Shown one piece after another: positions 39,413 through 47,838 of a stretch of DNA of 64,000 nucleotides. This DNA is from Siphonodentalium dalli (lineage: Eukaryota > Mollusca > Scaphopoda > Gadilida > Siphonodentaliidae). The DNA lies in contig CP136063.1 of the NCBI GenBank assembly GCA_032622095.1, forward strand, positions 29,826,987 through 29,890,986, given 5' to 3'. The translations under genes and the position numbers were made by a program. Every line of letters starts with the position of its first letter. Within the stretch, counting starts at the first letter, position 1. The notes under the pieces were generated by a model, which was given only the letters and a program-made list of their open reading frames with translations, was not told the DNA's origin and searched no databases.

Positions 39413-40283
39413 GTGACCGTTCAACTTTTGATACCATTTGATGTCCCGATGGTGGTATATATTTGGAGTTCTGACACGTCACGAAGCTTCGGTACATGTC
39501 ACGAAGCTTCGGTACATTGGATGAAAAACCGCCACAGATTTGGGGTTAATGATGCAAGGTCACATTTTTCGCCTGATTTTGATAGAACTGTATACTCTCA
39601 TAAAGTAGACGTGGATAAACTTTTTGTAGGTAGCCCTCTGCCAGGGAGGACGCAGTCATATAGGGGTGGGTGTAATATAGTGTGTAATTTTGACATATTT
39701 CTCGATGGGTTAATATATGATGCGATGATAATTATGGTCTGAAATGACTAATATCGAGGTTTCTGGTGACCGTTCAACTTTTGATACCATTTGATGTCCC
39801 GATGGTGGTATATTCTTGGAGTTCTGACACGTCACGAAGCTTCGGTACATGTCACGAAGCTTCGGTACATTGGATGGAAAACCGCCACAGACTTGGGGTT
39901 AATGATGCAAGGTCGCATTTTTTTCCAGATTTTGACAGAACAGTATACTTTCATTAAGTAGACATGGATAAATTTCTTGTATGGAGCCCTGAGTGTGTCA
40001 GGGAGGACGCAGTTATATATGTGGGCGTAATATAGTGTGTGATTTTGACATATTTCTCGATGGGTTAATATATGATGCGATGATAATTATGGTCTGAAAT
40101 GACTAATATCGAGGTTTCTGGTGATCATTCAACGTTATATACCATTTGATGTCCCGATGGTGCTATATTCTTGGAGTTCTGACACGTCACGAAGCTTCGG
40201 TAGCCTATATGTCACAAAGCTTCGGTACATTGGATGAAAAACCGCCATAGACTTAGGGTTAAGGATGCAAGGTTGCATGTTTT

Positions 40284-40603
40284 TGCCACAGCGTTGGGGG
40301 GATAAGTCCCCAGGGCCACATGTTATTGAACATTTAACTTGAATGTTACGAATAATGGTTACATACATGTTTTTGCTTCGACGCCAACTGTATGCATAAA
40401 TCTGATTTAAATATAGTAATATATGAATAATAACTAATGTACCGAAGCTTCGTATCTATTAGCGGTAACCATTTCTTTTGTTCGATTGATACGAGATCCT
40501 TCCTTATCTTCTTCTTCTTGTTAACTATCCACCCATTTAGGGTAAAGCCTTCTGGTATGTACATATGTACAGTATCTAGATTGATAAAACAACAATTGGA
40601 TAC
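40284..40603. other. Satellite-to-gene transition with a stranded satellite fragment
   Basis: Satellite homology fades after about 40283. An 18-bp exact match to the subfamily box, AATGTACCGAAGCTTCGT, lies alone at 40436-40453 in minus orientation, and a TACATGTCACGGAG piece occurs near 40600. They may be leftovers of array decay or independent copies of the box. No gene is seen here. Confidence 0.6.
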
Positions 40604-40879
40604 ATGTCACGGAGACGTGCAGGTCTGACTATCAGTCTGTGCAAAATTTTACGTGTGAACAGTGAACAGTTCACGAATATCTTTAGCCAAGAAACAGAGA
40701 TCGGTATCTTGAACGGTCTCGCTGCCACGGACGAGGAGAAATCGTTGAACATCGATGGACCAAGAGTGAACTGCAGCTTATCTATAAATATAGCCACTAC
40801 ACGAGATAAACAGCGGATATATATGACTACGCGGTATCTGACGTCACGAGATAAACAGCGGATATATAGGACTATCTGA
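40604..40879 (+). CDS. Possible upstream open frame, unknown product, in frame with the zinc-finger gene
   Basis: Ninety-one codons run from ATG to a TGA at 40877-40879. The stop is only 12 nt before the zinc-finger ATG and in the same frame. The predicted peptide starts MSRRRAGLTISLCKIL and shows no domain I recognise, such as KRAB, BTB or SCAN. The TATA-like sequence at 40783 lies within it. It could be an old N-terminal region cut off by a nonsense mutation, a 5' leader frame, or chance. Confidence that it is translated is low. Confidence 0.2.
   Translation: MSRRRAGLTISLCKILRVNSEQFTNIFSQETEIGILNGLAATDEEKSLNIDGPRVNCSLSINIATTRDKQRIYMTTRYLTSRDKQRIYRTI
40783..40790 (+). promoter_or_regulatory. 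TATA-box-like sequence upstream of the zinc-finger gene
   Basis: TATAAATA is a good TATA consensus about 100 bp before the ATG at 40892. Further TATATA strings occur within the duplicated block at 40815-40825 and 40862-40868, so the exact core promoter is uncertain. Confidence 0.4.
40800..40868 (+). promoter_or_regulatory. Duplicated 24-bp promoter block with a CRE-like TGACGTCA
   Basis: A 24-bp sequence starting CACGAGATAAACAGCGG occurs identically at 40800-40823 and 40845-40868. The palindrome TGACGTCA (40839-40846), the consensus cAMP-response element bound by bZIP factors, overlaps the start of the second copy. Position just upstream of the ATG suggests regulatory use, but this is inference. 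Confidence 0.4.
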
Positions 40880-40891
40880 CTATTCTACACA

Positions 40892-41620
40892 ATGGGAGAT
40901 GCTAACCTGAATAACCATGAGACCGCCATCACAGGCAATAAGCGACATGATTGTGACGTATGTGGGAAACTGTTCGCCACTCCAGGCATCTTGGTGAGAC
41001 ATAAGATAATCCACACCGGAGATAAGCCTCACCATTATGAAATATGCGGAAAATCATTTAATCGATCGGGCAGCTTGATGAAACATAAGAGAATCCACAC
41101 CGGAAATAAGCCTTACCATTGTGATATATGCGGGAAACTGTTCGCCACTCCAGGCAGCTTGGTGAGACATAAGATAATCCACACCCGAGATAAGCCTCAC
41201 CATTGTGAAATATGCGGAAAATCATTTAATCAATCGAGCAACTTGGTAAAACATAAGAGAATCCACACCGGAGATAAACCTTATCATTGTGATATATGCG
41301 GGAAATCATTTAATGATTCGAGCCATTTGACGATACATAGGAGAATCCACACCGGAGAGGAACCTTACCATTGTGATATATGCGGGAAATCATCTAATAC
41401 ATCGCGCGACTTGGTGACACATATGAGAATCCACACCGGAGATAAACCTTACCATTGTGATATATGCGGGAAATCGTTTAATACTTCGAGCAACTTGGTG
41501 ACACATCAGAGAATCCACACCGGAGATGAACCTTACCGTTGTGATATATGCGGAAAATCATTTAATCAATCGGGCAGCTTGGTGAAACATAAGAGAATCC
41601 ACACTGGAGATAAGCATTAA
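40892..41620 (+). CDS. C2H2 zinc-finger protein, 8 tandem fingers, intronless
   Basis: A 242-residue protein made almost entirely of C2H2 zinc fingers with 28-residue spacing. First Cys to last His of each finger: 21-41, 49-69, 77-97, 105-125, 133-153, 161-181, 189-209 and 217-237. The linkers are close to TGEKP (TGDKP, TGNKP, TRDKP, TGEEP, TGDEP), so the protein should bind DNA in a sequence-specific way in the nucleus. Finger 2 has Tyr in place of the first Cys (HHYEIC) and probably does not hold zinc; finger 6 has Ser for the core Phe. Helix residues -1, 2, 3, 6 read TGIR, RGSK, TGSR, QSNK, DSHI, TRDT, TSNT, QGSK. There is no KRAB, BTB, SCAN or ZAD domain in the 20-residue N-terminus. The ATG at 40892 has a good context (A at -3, G at +4). 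The 84-bp finger repeats are very similar in DNA, showing recent internal expansion. The final finger ends at a TAA created inside a linker, and further fingers follow. Confidence 0.85.
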   Translation: MGDANLNNHETAITGNKRHDCDVCGKLFATPGILVRHKIIHTGDKPHHYEICGKSFNRSGSLMKHKRIHTGNKPYHCDICGKLFATPGSLVRHKIIHTRDKPHHCEICGKSFNQSSNLVKHKRIHTGDKPYHCDICGKSFNDSSHLTIHRRIHTGEEPYHCDICGKSSNTSRDLVTHMRIHTGDKPYHCDICGKSFNTSSNLVTHQRIHTGDEPYRCDICGKSFNQSGSLVKHKRIHTGDKH

Positions 41621-41880
<260 letters not shown>

Positions 41881-41980
41881 TCTCCAAATTGAATTCGTGA
41901 CGTTAAATATGTTCGTCGAAGGAGGATTGGAAACAATCTTAGATTCCAATGACAGATCGGAAAAGGAGGGCAGAATGAAT

Positions 41981-42055
41981 CGTATCCCTAAATTACTATT
42001 TCTGTGGCTTCATTGGTAAAAGATATTTGATTCGAGTCGAGGAACCTATCTATCA
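41981..42055 (+). mobile_element. Fragment of the TTAA-flanked foldback family
   Basis: The stretch from AATTACTATTTCTGTGGCTT through GATTCGAGTCGAGGAACC matches the arm of the foldback elements at 53340-55394 and 62759-63227. The terminal AGGTACTCAA part is missing. It sits 100 bp beyond the decayed fingers. Confidence 0.6.
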
Positions 42056-43025
42056 GAATGAATCTTCTTCGTAAATTAGCTTTGCACTATGAACTGTATG
42101 ATTGGGAGGCCTTGCTCAAATTATATGCAGTACTAGTATGCAGTGGATTCCGCACATAGAGTTTGGTGAAAGCTCATGGGAAAATAACCCCAGTGAAGAT
42201 CCATTTATACTTACTATTAGAACTTACTTACTATCAGTCCCAATGTATCAGTAGCTCCATTCCTGTAACCACGCCTCGTTGATAGAGGGTAATTACGATT
42301 TGTATCAACATGAGTTATTTCATTAGATATGTATCCGAAATGGTTAATTCTGTTATTCGTGGTCGCATTTTGTTACAAATACCCATAGCGAGCGCCATGT
42401 AAGCTTAAATGTCGTGTTAGATTTAATGTAACATACACAATTGCCTTATTCTTTTCCCAAGGATGATAGTCATACAGCCATCCGCCTTAAATCAATCATG
42501 TTTATTGTGAAATAATTTGCACGACATCCCACCGATTTCGAAGAACAAATCTTACTTGAACGCGAATAAATGTAAAATGTGTCCGACGGCGATCCTCTCA
42601 CTCGTGGGTACCAATCTTGTTGTCATTTTAATAGAAATGACCAATGTTGGGTCCTAGTATTGCAAATATATACTTACTATTAGAACGGTATACATGAGAC
42701 CCAATGTACCAAATATGGTATGTTAGTTTACAACACCAAAATACAGATCTTTCCTGTCCGAGCAGATATATCAACCATACTTTGTCGGTTCGAATTTGTC
42801 ATGGTGGTGGTATGCCAGCACCGCCGGTTCAATCTCTTGTTTGCAATGATTTTGATACATCAAAGTTGTTGGCAGGATATTTTCAAACCAGTGGAATAAG
42901 ATACATACCAATGACCCATTAAAGCACCACCCTCATATGCATATTACTTGGTGTATTTAAGACTTACGAATAAATCACCGATTTGACTCGGAAAATTGTT
43001 ATATGTATCATTTTACCATCATCTC
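42056..43025. other. Intergenic sequence with no recognised gene
   Basis: No domain-bearing frame seen. The phrase TATACTTACTATTAGAAC occurs twice (about 42207 and 42668), a short direct duplication. AAATATGGTATGTTAGTTTAC near 42710 resembles the 160-bp tandem repeat at 44690-45215, so a single decayed unit of that family may be present. Confidence 0.45.
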
Positions 43026-43029
43026 TTAA

Positions 43030-43385
43030 AGGTACTCAATCCGATTAAGCACCCCTAACTTACTTTTTCTTTGGCTCTATGGGTAATAATATTTGATTCG
43101 AGTCGATGAACCTATACATCAAAGCTCAGAGTGGTCAGATATTTATTTTTTACGTTTGTAATTTTCTCGAGATAATTGCCACAGAAACACTTATTCAGAC
43201 GGACGAAGATGGATAACTCTGAACTCAAGTGGTAATAATAACGCAATATTTACCGAGAACATTCTTTTGATGGCGTGTTCTGGGCCACAAACAATAGAAA
43301 TAACAAAACTTCAAAAATTGATATCTGATCACTGAGCGTTGATGGGTAGGTTCCTCGACTCGAATTAATTATTCTAAATAAAATT
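43030..43385 (+). mobile_element. TTAA-flanked foldback MITE, 3'-truncated
   Basis: The left end is preserved: TTAA (43026-43029) followed by AGGTACTCAATCCG, then the arm with GATTCGAGTCGATGAACC and AAAGCTCAGAG. The opposing arm (TGATGGGTAGGTTCCTCGACTCGAA) is present near 43341-43365, but the terminal part that should read back to the TTAA is lost, being replaced by AT-rich sequence. Confidence 0.7.
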
Positions 43386-43504
43386 AATATTAATCGATAG
43401 AAGCATTTCTGGACAAGAGTCTTCGATTCAGATCTAATATTTTATACCATAGTAATTATATTAAACATGCTTACAAAGAGATAATGAACTGGTAAAGTAC
43501 GGCA

Positions 43505-44305
43505 ATTTTCTAACGTTGCTATTTTTTTCGACTCCGAGCTGAGGTAGTAGGTACCTACTGAAATGTGCCAAAATTTGGTATAAAACACAGAAATCAGTAT
43601 GAAGCACTAACGTCAAATTCCATGTTGATTAATATATACTACACAGGGCCCTAGATGATACATGGGGAGAACGACACCCGAAAAGACATGTGCTTACTGT
43701 TGTTCTTCCGTGTGTATTCCCGTGTTCAATTTATATTATATATATTATATATTTGTGGATAAATAAACTATGCTTAAACCAAGTACCACATTTCGCTAAC
43801 GTTGCGATTTTTTTCGACTACCTACTGAAATGTGCCAACATTTGGTATAAAACACAAAAATCAATATGAGGCTCTTGGGTTGGTAGAAAAATAATCCACC
43901 ATGACCCGGGAAGTGGGCGTTGAAAAATCTCACCGTCGAGTTCAGACTATGGGCGAGCCTCGTGTTAGGCAGAAATTTACCCCCCCCCCTCGGGGTGATA
44001 TCGTTCCACCCCACACCCCAGGTCAATATGGATAATACTATTCTCATCTCAACCCAACTTCTCCTGAACATGCACTGCACCCACGTTTTTCGCATTCAGA
44101 ATTTTTATTTCTGGCATTCCATTCAGGCTTTCGATTAAAGGTGCATTATCTCTTTGTAAACATGTATTATATAGTTACCGGAGTATAAAATATTAGATCC
44201 GAATCCGAAAAATAATCCACCATGACCCGGGAAGTGGGCGTGGAAAAATCTCACCTTCGAGTTCAGACTATGGACGAGCCTCGTGTTCGGCAGAAATATC
44301 TCACT
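43505..44305. repeat. Two interleaved direct duplications
   Basis: A block containing CTAACGTTGC, a T-run, TTCGACT and CCTACTGAAATGTGCCAA occurs at about 43511-43603 and 43796-43870. A second block of about 90 bp starting AATAATCCACCATGACCCGG occurs at about 43890-43980 and 44210-44300. Copies are about 90-95% alike by eye. Short open frames in both directions here follow from the duplication and are not convincing genes. Confidence 0.7.
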
Positions 44306-44450
44306 TTATTTCACCAATCAACATCAATCAATACTTTCTCATATGTTCCGTATATCTATTTGTTTACTTATTGTTTGTCTGTTTTATCTAAATTACTCTA
44401 CCTGTGAAGGTGACTTGATTGTCAATAAACTTATCTTATCTTATCTTATC
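44306..44450 (+). mobile_element. Probable non-LTR retroelement 3' tail ending in (TTATC)4
   Basis: The sequence TGACTTGATTGTCAATAAAC runs directly into four perfect TTATC units (44431-44450). LINE-type elements of the CR1/RTE style often end in an AATAAA-like signal followed by a short microsatellite. No reverse transcriptase is visible upstream, so it would be a severely 5'-truncated or SINE-like copy. The class is inferred from the tail only. Confidence 0.45.
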
Positions 44451-44689
44451 TGCATTAACTGAATTAGAACTGACAACCCGTGTAGAAATTAAAATACAAA
44501 TTGGCGCGACTTGAATGCGCCAATAATAGTTATCTTGGCCTTCCATAATACATTTTATTGGACGATCCACCCGGTAATTCCGAGTGTGTATCTATAAACC
44601 AAATGGTTTTGTAAAGTTTGTATATGCCCGTTTGAGAAGAACGGTTGTATTGTGTAAATGGGTTGTCCGGCCGTCTGTCGCCGGTCCGC

Positions 44690-45215
44690 CCTTTTTTATT
44701 TTCCGTATGGTAACTTTAGATTAAATCGAGTGAACAGAACCTAATTTGGTATGTAGTGTTTACTACATCAAAATACAGATCGAGTTCGAATATATAGGTT
44801 TCGTCCGCATGATTGTTACTGAGTTATACCCCTTTTGCGACTTAGATTTTACCTGATTTTCGGTTGCCGGATGATAACATTAGATTGAATCGAGAGAACA
44901 GAACAAAATTTGGTATGTTAGTTTACCACATCAAAATATAGATCAGGTTCGAATATGGGTTACGTCCGCGTGTTAATGAGTTATGTCCCATTTTCGACTT
45001 ACATTTTACCTGATTTGCGGTTTCCGGGTGATAACTTTTTTAGGCTGAATCAAGTGAACTGAACCACATTTGGTATATTAGTTTACCACCCCAAAATACA
45101 TATCAAGTCCGAATGGGTTTCGTCCGCATGATTTTGACTGAGTTATATCCCTTTTTCGACTTAGATTTTACCCGATATGCGGTTTCCAGATGATAACTTT
45201 AGATTGAGTCGAGAG
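44690..45215 (+). repeat. About 160-bp tandem repeat, a little over 3 copies
   Basis: The marker GATAAC (or GGTAAC) and its surroundings recur at 44711, 44875, 45032 and 45194, giving periods of 164, 157 and 162 bp. Each unit holds TTTGGTAT(G/A)T(T)AGT, TACC(A)CATCAAAATA, TTCGTCCGCATGATT and TTCGACTTA(G/C)ATTTTACC. A related pair lies at 62188-62420 on the same strand. Frames are interrupted; no coding function is seen. Confidence 0.85.
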
Positions 45216-45962
45216 AATTTCTCAGTCAAAAATACCACACTTGAAATTATTGTGTTTTATTTTTGTTATTATCTCGTCTTAAGTCAAAGGTTTCAAACAA
45301 ATTAAACTAAACCTTGCCTCACTCTACTCCAGAAATGGCGTAGTATGCCCCGCCCCGATGGTGCGCTAATGTGGATGTTTATATACATGGAAAAGGGCAC
45401 AAACGTGACAATAACATGCAATCTACGCAATATTTATGATGTGTACAAGAACAACATATATCTGTTATATACTATTCTTTCGTTTATGGCGGTTTTAGCG
45501 GATGTGACTATTTTACCAGCTATTCCCACGACAAAGGTCGCCCGTATCTTTAACGTTTATTTGCGACAAAATTACATAATAAAATTTTTGGTCTATGCAG
45601 GGCGATAAACGAAATTTAGTTTTCGACGCCACCGATGAAGAGTTAACGTGTATATAGAATGATAGATTAATACATGCACAATATAATAAAGTTGATACTC
45701 ACCAAATATACATGTATATGTAGGAAATGTGATGATTGTATCAAATATTAATGAAAATAACAATAGCAATAGTTTATTTACATCGCATGCCATTCGAGTC
45801 ACGTTAAAATTAAACTATTTTTATTTTAAATAATGTGGTGTGAATTTGTGTCATGTCACACGTAAACCGAAACTCATGAGTCATGTTAAATCGTGTCTTG
45901 ATAAATACTAAAATAGCAGATGATTGAGTATCAAAGCTGCTGACCATAGACATCATTGGTGA
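45216..45962. other. AT-rich intergenic sequence with no recognised gene
   Basis: An 87-codon frame (45345-45608) and a reverse frame (45593-45802) exist, but both have biased, low-complexity composition and no recognised motif. No tandem repeat is seen. Confidence 0.4.
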
Positions 45963-46383
45963 TATCTATGGGAAGCCAAATTCAAATTGACATTTAATAG
46001 ATAATTGCGGTTAAACGCACTAATGAATCTCTAATATCCACATGTATCCTATATTTGTTCCACCTATTGTACCATGGACTACATCATTTGAATTATAGGG
46101 AGTTTATGTAATGTGGCTAATTGAGCTTAAGCACAATAAGGAATATTCCTTATTGCGCTTAAGTGCAATATGAATATTGCAATAAGAATATTCTTTATTG
46201 TGCTTAAGCGCAATAAGAATACTTATTTTATGTGCTTAAAAGCGCAATATTTAAGAGATTCCTGAATTCCTGAAGCGCAATTAAATATTTCATTATTGCG
46301 CTTAAGCCCTAATAGGAGCTTTCATTATTGCGTTTTTAAAAGCTCAATTATTTATTAAATGTCAATTTGGCTTCCCATAGATC
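45963..46383. mobile_element. Inverted-repeat element with a GCGCTTAAGCGCAATA-rich interior
   Basis: The termini are inverted copies: ATCTATGGGAAGCCAAATT near 45963 and its reverse complement ending CTTCCCATAGAT at 46383. Further inward GACATTTAAT faces ATTAAATGTC. The interior (46125-46345) is a chain of short palindromic units around GCGCTTAAGCGCAATA and AATATTCCTTATTGCGC. I see no clear target duplication. The length, about 421 bp, and lack of a coding frame fit a non-autonomous DNA element. Confidence 0.7.
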
Positions 46384-46554
46384 TCACGCAGTCAATCATT
46401 CAATGTTATTTTTTTATCATTTTGAATTACATGTACAATTTAAAAAATTTGTTATACTAAATTGTATTGTAACTATTGTTATTGTCCTTATTCCCCATAC
46501 AGCATGTGCAGTTGTGCACATATTTTATGATAGACTAGTAAGTACTATTAGTAC

Positions 46555-46863
46555 TGACGAAGGGGTCACTCTCGCCAAAAAAAAGTGAAGGGTACACAGG
46601 GTTTGAAAATGTGCTGAAGGGTACACAGGGTTTGTGATCGACACGAACATCATTACTTAAATTGTGTTTATGGAAGTCTGGATCCCATTAGCATTTTGTT
46701 TTCAGTACATTTTAATATTCATTGGAATGTAAACAATTATTCTCTAACAGAAATCATGGTGGATACGGAAACTGAATGTCCCACCTTTATAACGTCATAA
46801 TAACGACATTTCAAATCCTGTGTACCATTCAGCACTTTTTTTGGTGAGAGTGACACCTTCAGC
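46555..46863. mobile_element. hAT-like MITE with a perfect 8-bp target duplication
   Basis: ATTAGTAC occurs immediately on both sides (46547-46554 and 46864-46871). Inside, the ends are inverted repeats: TGACGAAGGGGTCACTCTCG on the left and GCTGAAGGTGTCACTCTCAC on the right when reverse-complemented, followed by an A-run and GTACACAGG. Two copies of GAAGGGTACACAGGGTTTG lie in the left arm. An 8-bp duplication is the mark of the hAT superfamily. At 309 bp it has no transposase. Confidence 0.82.
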
Positions 46864-46871
46864 ATTAGTAC

Positions 46872-47470
46872 TCGTACTAGTAGTAGTTAATACTGCACTA
46901 CTGTCAATATTCTAACATCACTTTACATCAATTCAAAAACTGATCGTTTTATGTGTTGAATTTAGTTTAAACATTAAAAAAAAAGCCTGGTTGAATATCT
47001 ACCATATGGTGGGTCGTTCCTACCCTCAAGCTGCTGTCATTGAGACGTTTAACGTTATTTTGCTATTTTGCATGCGAAGAGACCTCGTGATAGATACATT
47101 CACTCCAGGCATTCAACTTTTTGGATCTAAACTTTGACAATTTAGCCAAACACTATTTTCATATCAGTGATGATTGATGACACACAATGACATTTCTTAC
47201 TGTAGTGTATGATGACCGGATACAGGTAGCTTAAATTAAAGACTTTAAAAAGCCTGACGAAGATCGTTTGTGATGATATAAATATAAATTTATTTAACTT
47301 TCAGGGAAATATGTTAGCTACTCAGAGAAATAATGTGACGGTGGTAAAATATGTAATATTATCAATATTTTATTAGATCAGAATTATTAGGAATATTTAT
47401 TATTAACAATCTTTTTAACAATAATTACTAAACCATCATTTGTTAATCTACACTGCACGCAAATCTTTGC
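46872..47470. other. Intergenic sequence with no recognised gene
   Basis: AT-rich. ACTAGTAGTAGTT near 46878 and scattered TTATTA runs are the only low-complexity features. Nothing gene-like is visible. Confidence 0.4.
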
Positions 47471-47835
47471 GCCCCTCCCATATAAAAATGTACCTGGGTA
47501 AATCTTGGTGTTTACCTAGGTATACCCCTGATGAACCCCGGTACATGTAGGTTTTACCCTGGTTCCACCCAGGTCACACCCAGGTTACACCCATGTAAAT
47601 CAGGGCTTTATAAAGATTTACCCTGGTGTTTTCTATATATGTTAGGTTAAACCCCAGTTTACCCGGGTTTTTACAGATATAATTTAGAAAAACGCTGTCA
47701 CACCCGGGTATTTAGACCCAGGTTATCCGGAGTATTTACACCCAGGTATTTACACCAGGTTTTCGCCCAGGTATTTACTATAGTGTTCGCCCGGATATAT
47801 ACACCTGTGGTATTTTGTTAAACTGTATAATCTGC
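47470..47835. repeat. Degenerate short tandem repeat of ACCCAGGT/TTTACC units
   Basis: More than a dozen variants of TTTAC(A)CCCAGGT and its partial complement ACCTGGGT occur within 360 bp, for example near 47500, 47570, 47650 and 47745. Unit length is irregular (about 10-20 bp). The self-complementary core ACCCGGGT or ACCTAGGT makes many small hairpins possible. Confidence 0.75.
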
Positions 47836-47838
47836 ACT

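Larger units (their letters stand above)
14012..40283 (+). repeat. Satellite array, subfamily B, plus orientation (about 75 monomers)
   Basis: Homologous points recur at 14096, 14449, 14792, 15145, 15821, 16164, 16517 and so on to about 40120. Spacing is usually 353 or 343 bp; the 343-bp class lacks 10 bp where the longer class reads TGTGTAATTTTGACATATTT before CGATGGGTT. Exceptions are a 323-bp unit lacking one 20-bp box repeat (the unit from about 15498, copied near 24882) and two internally truncated units (about 36010 and 36325). Each typical unit carries two CGAAGCTTCG palindromes containing HindIII sites. The last units (39766-40283) are progressively diverged, marking the true array edge. 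A 63-codon frame recurs in most monomers; it starts at GTG, not ATG, and is judged non-coding. Confidence 0.98.

Noticed and set aside
14096-39957. A 63-codon open frame recurring in most subfamily B monomers, suggesting a repeated peptide gene
   Set aside because: It starts at GTG rather than ATG in this eukaryotic context. Monomer lengths (353, 343, 352, 340) do not keep frame between units, indels in some units break or shift it, and in subfamily A the same frame is closed by TAA. Conservation follows from array homogenisation.
45345-45608. 87-codon open frame
   Set aside because: No recognised domain; it ends within AT-rich intergenic DNA. Cannot be supported as a gene without transcript data.
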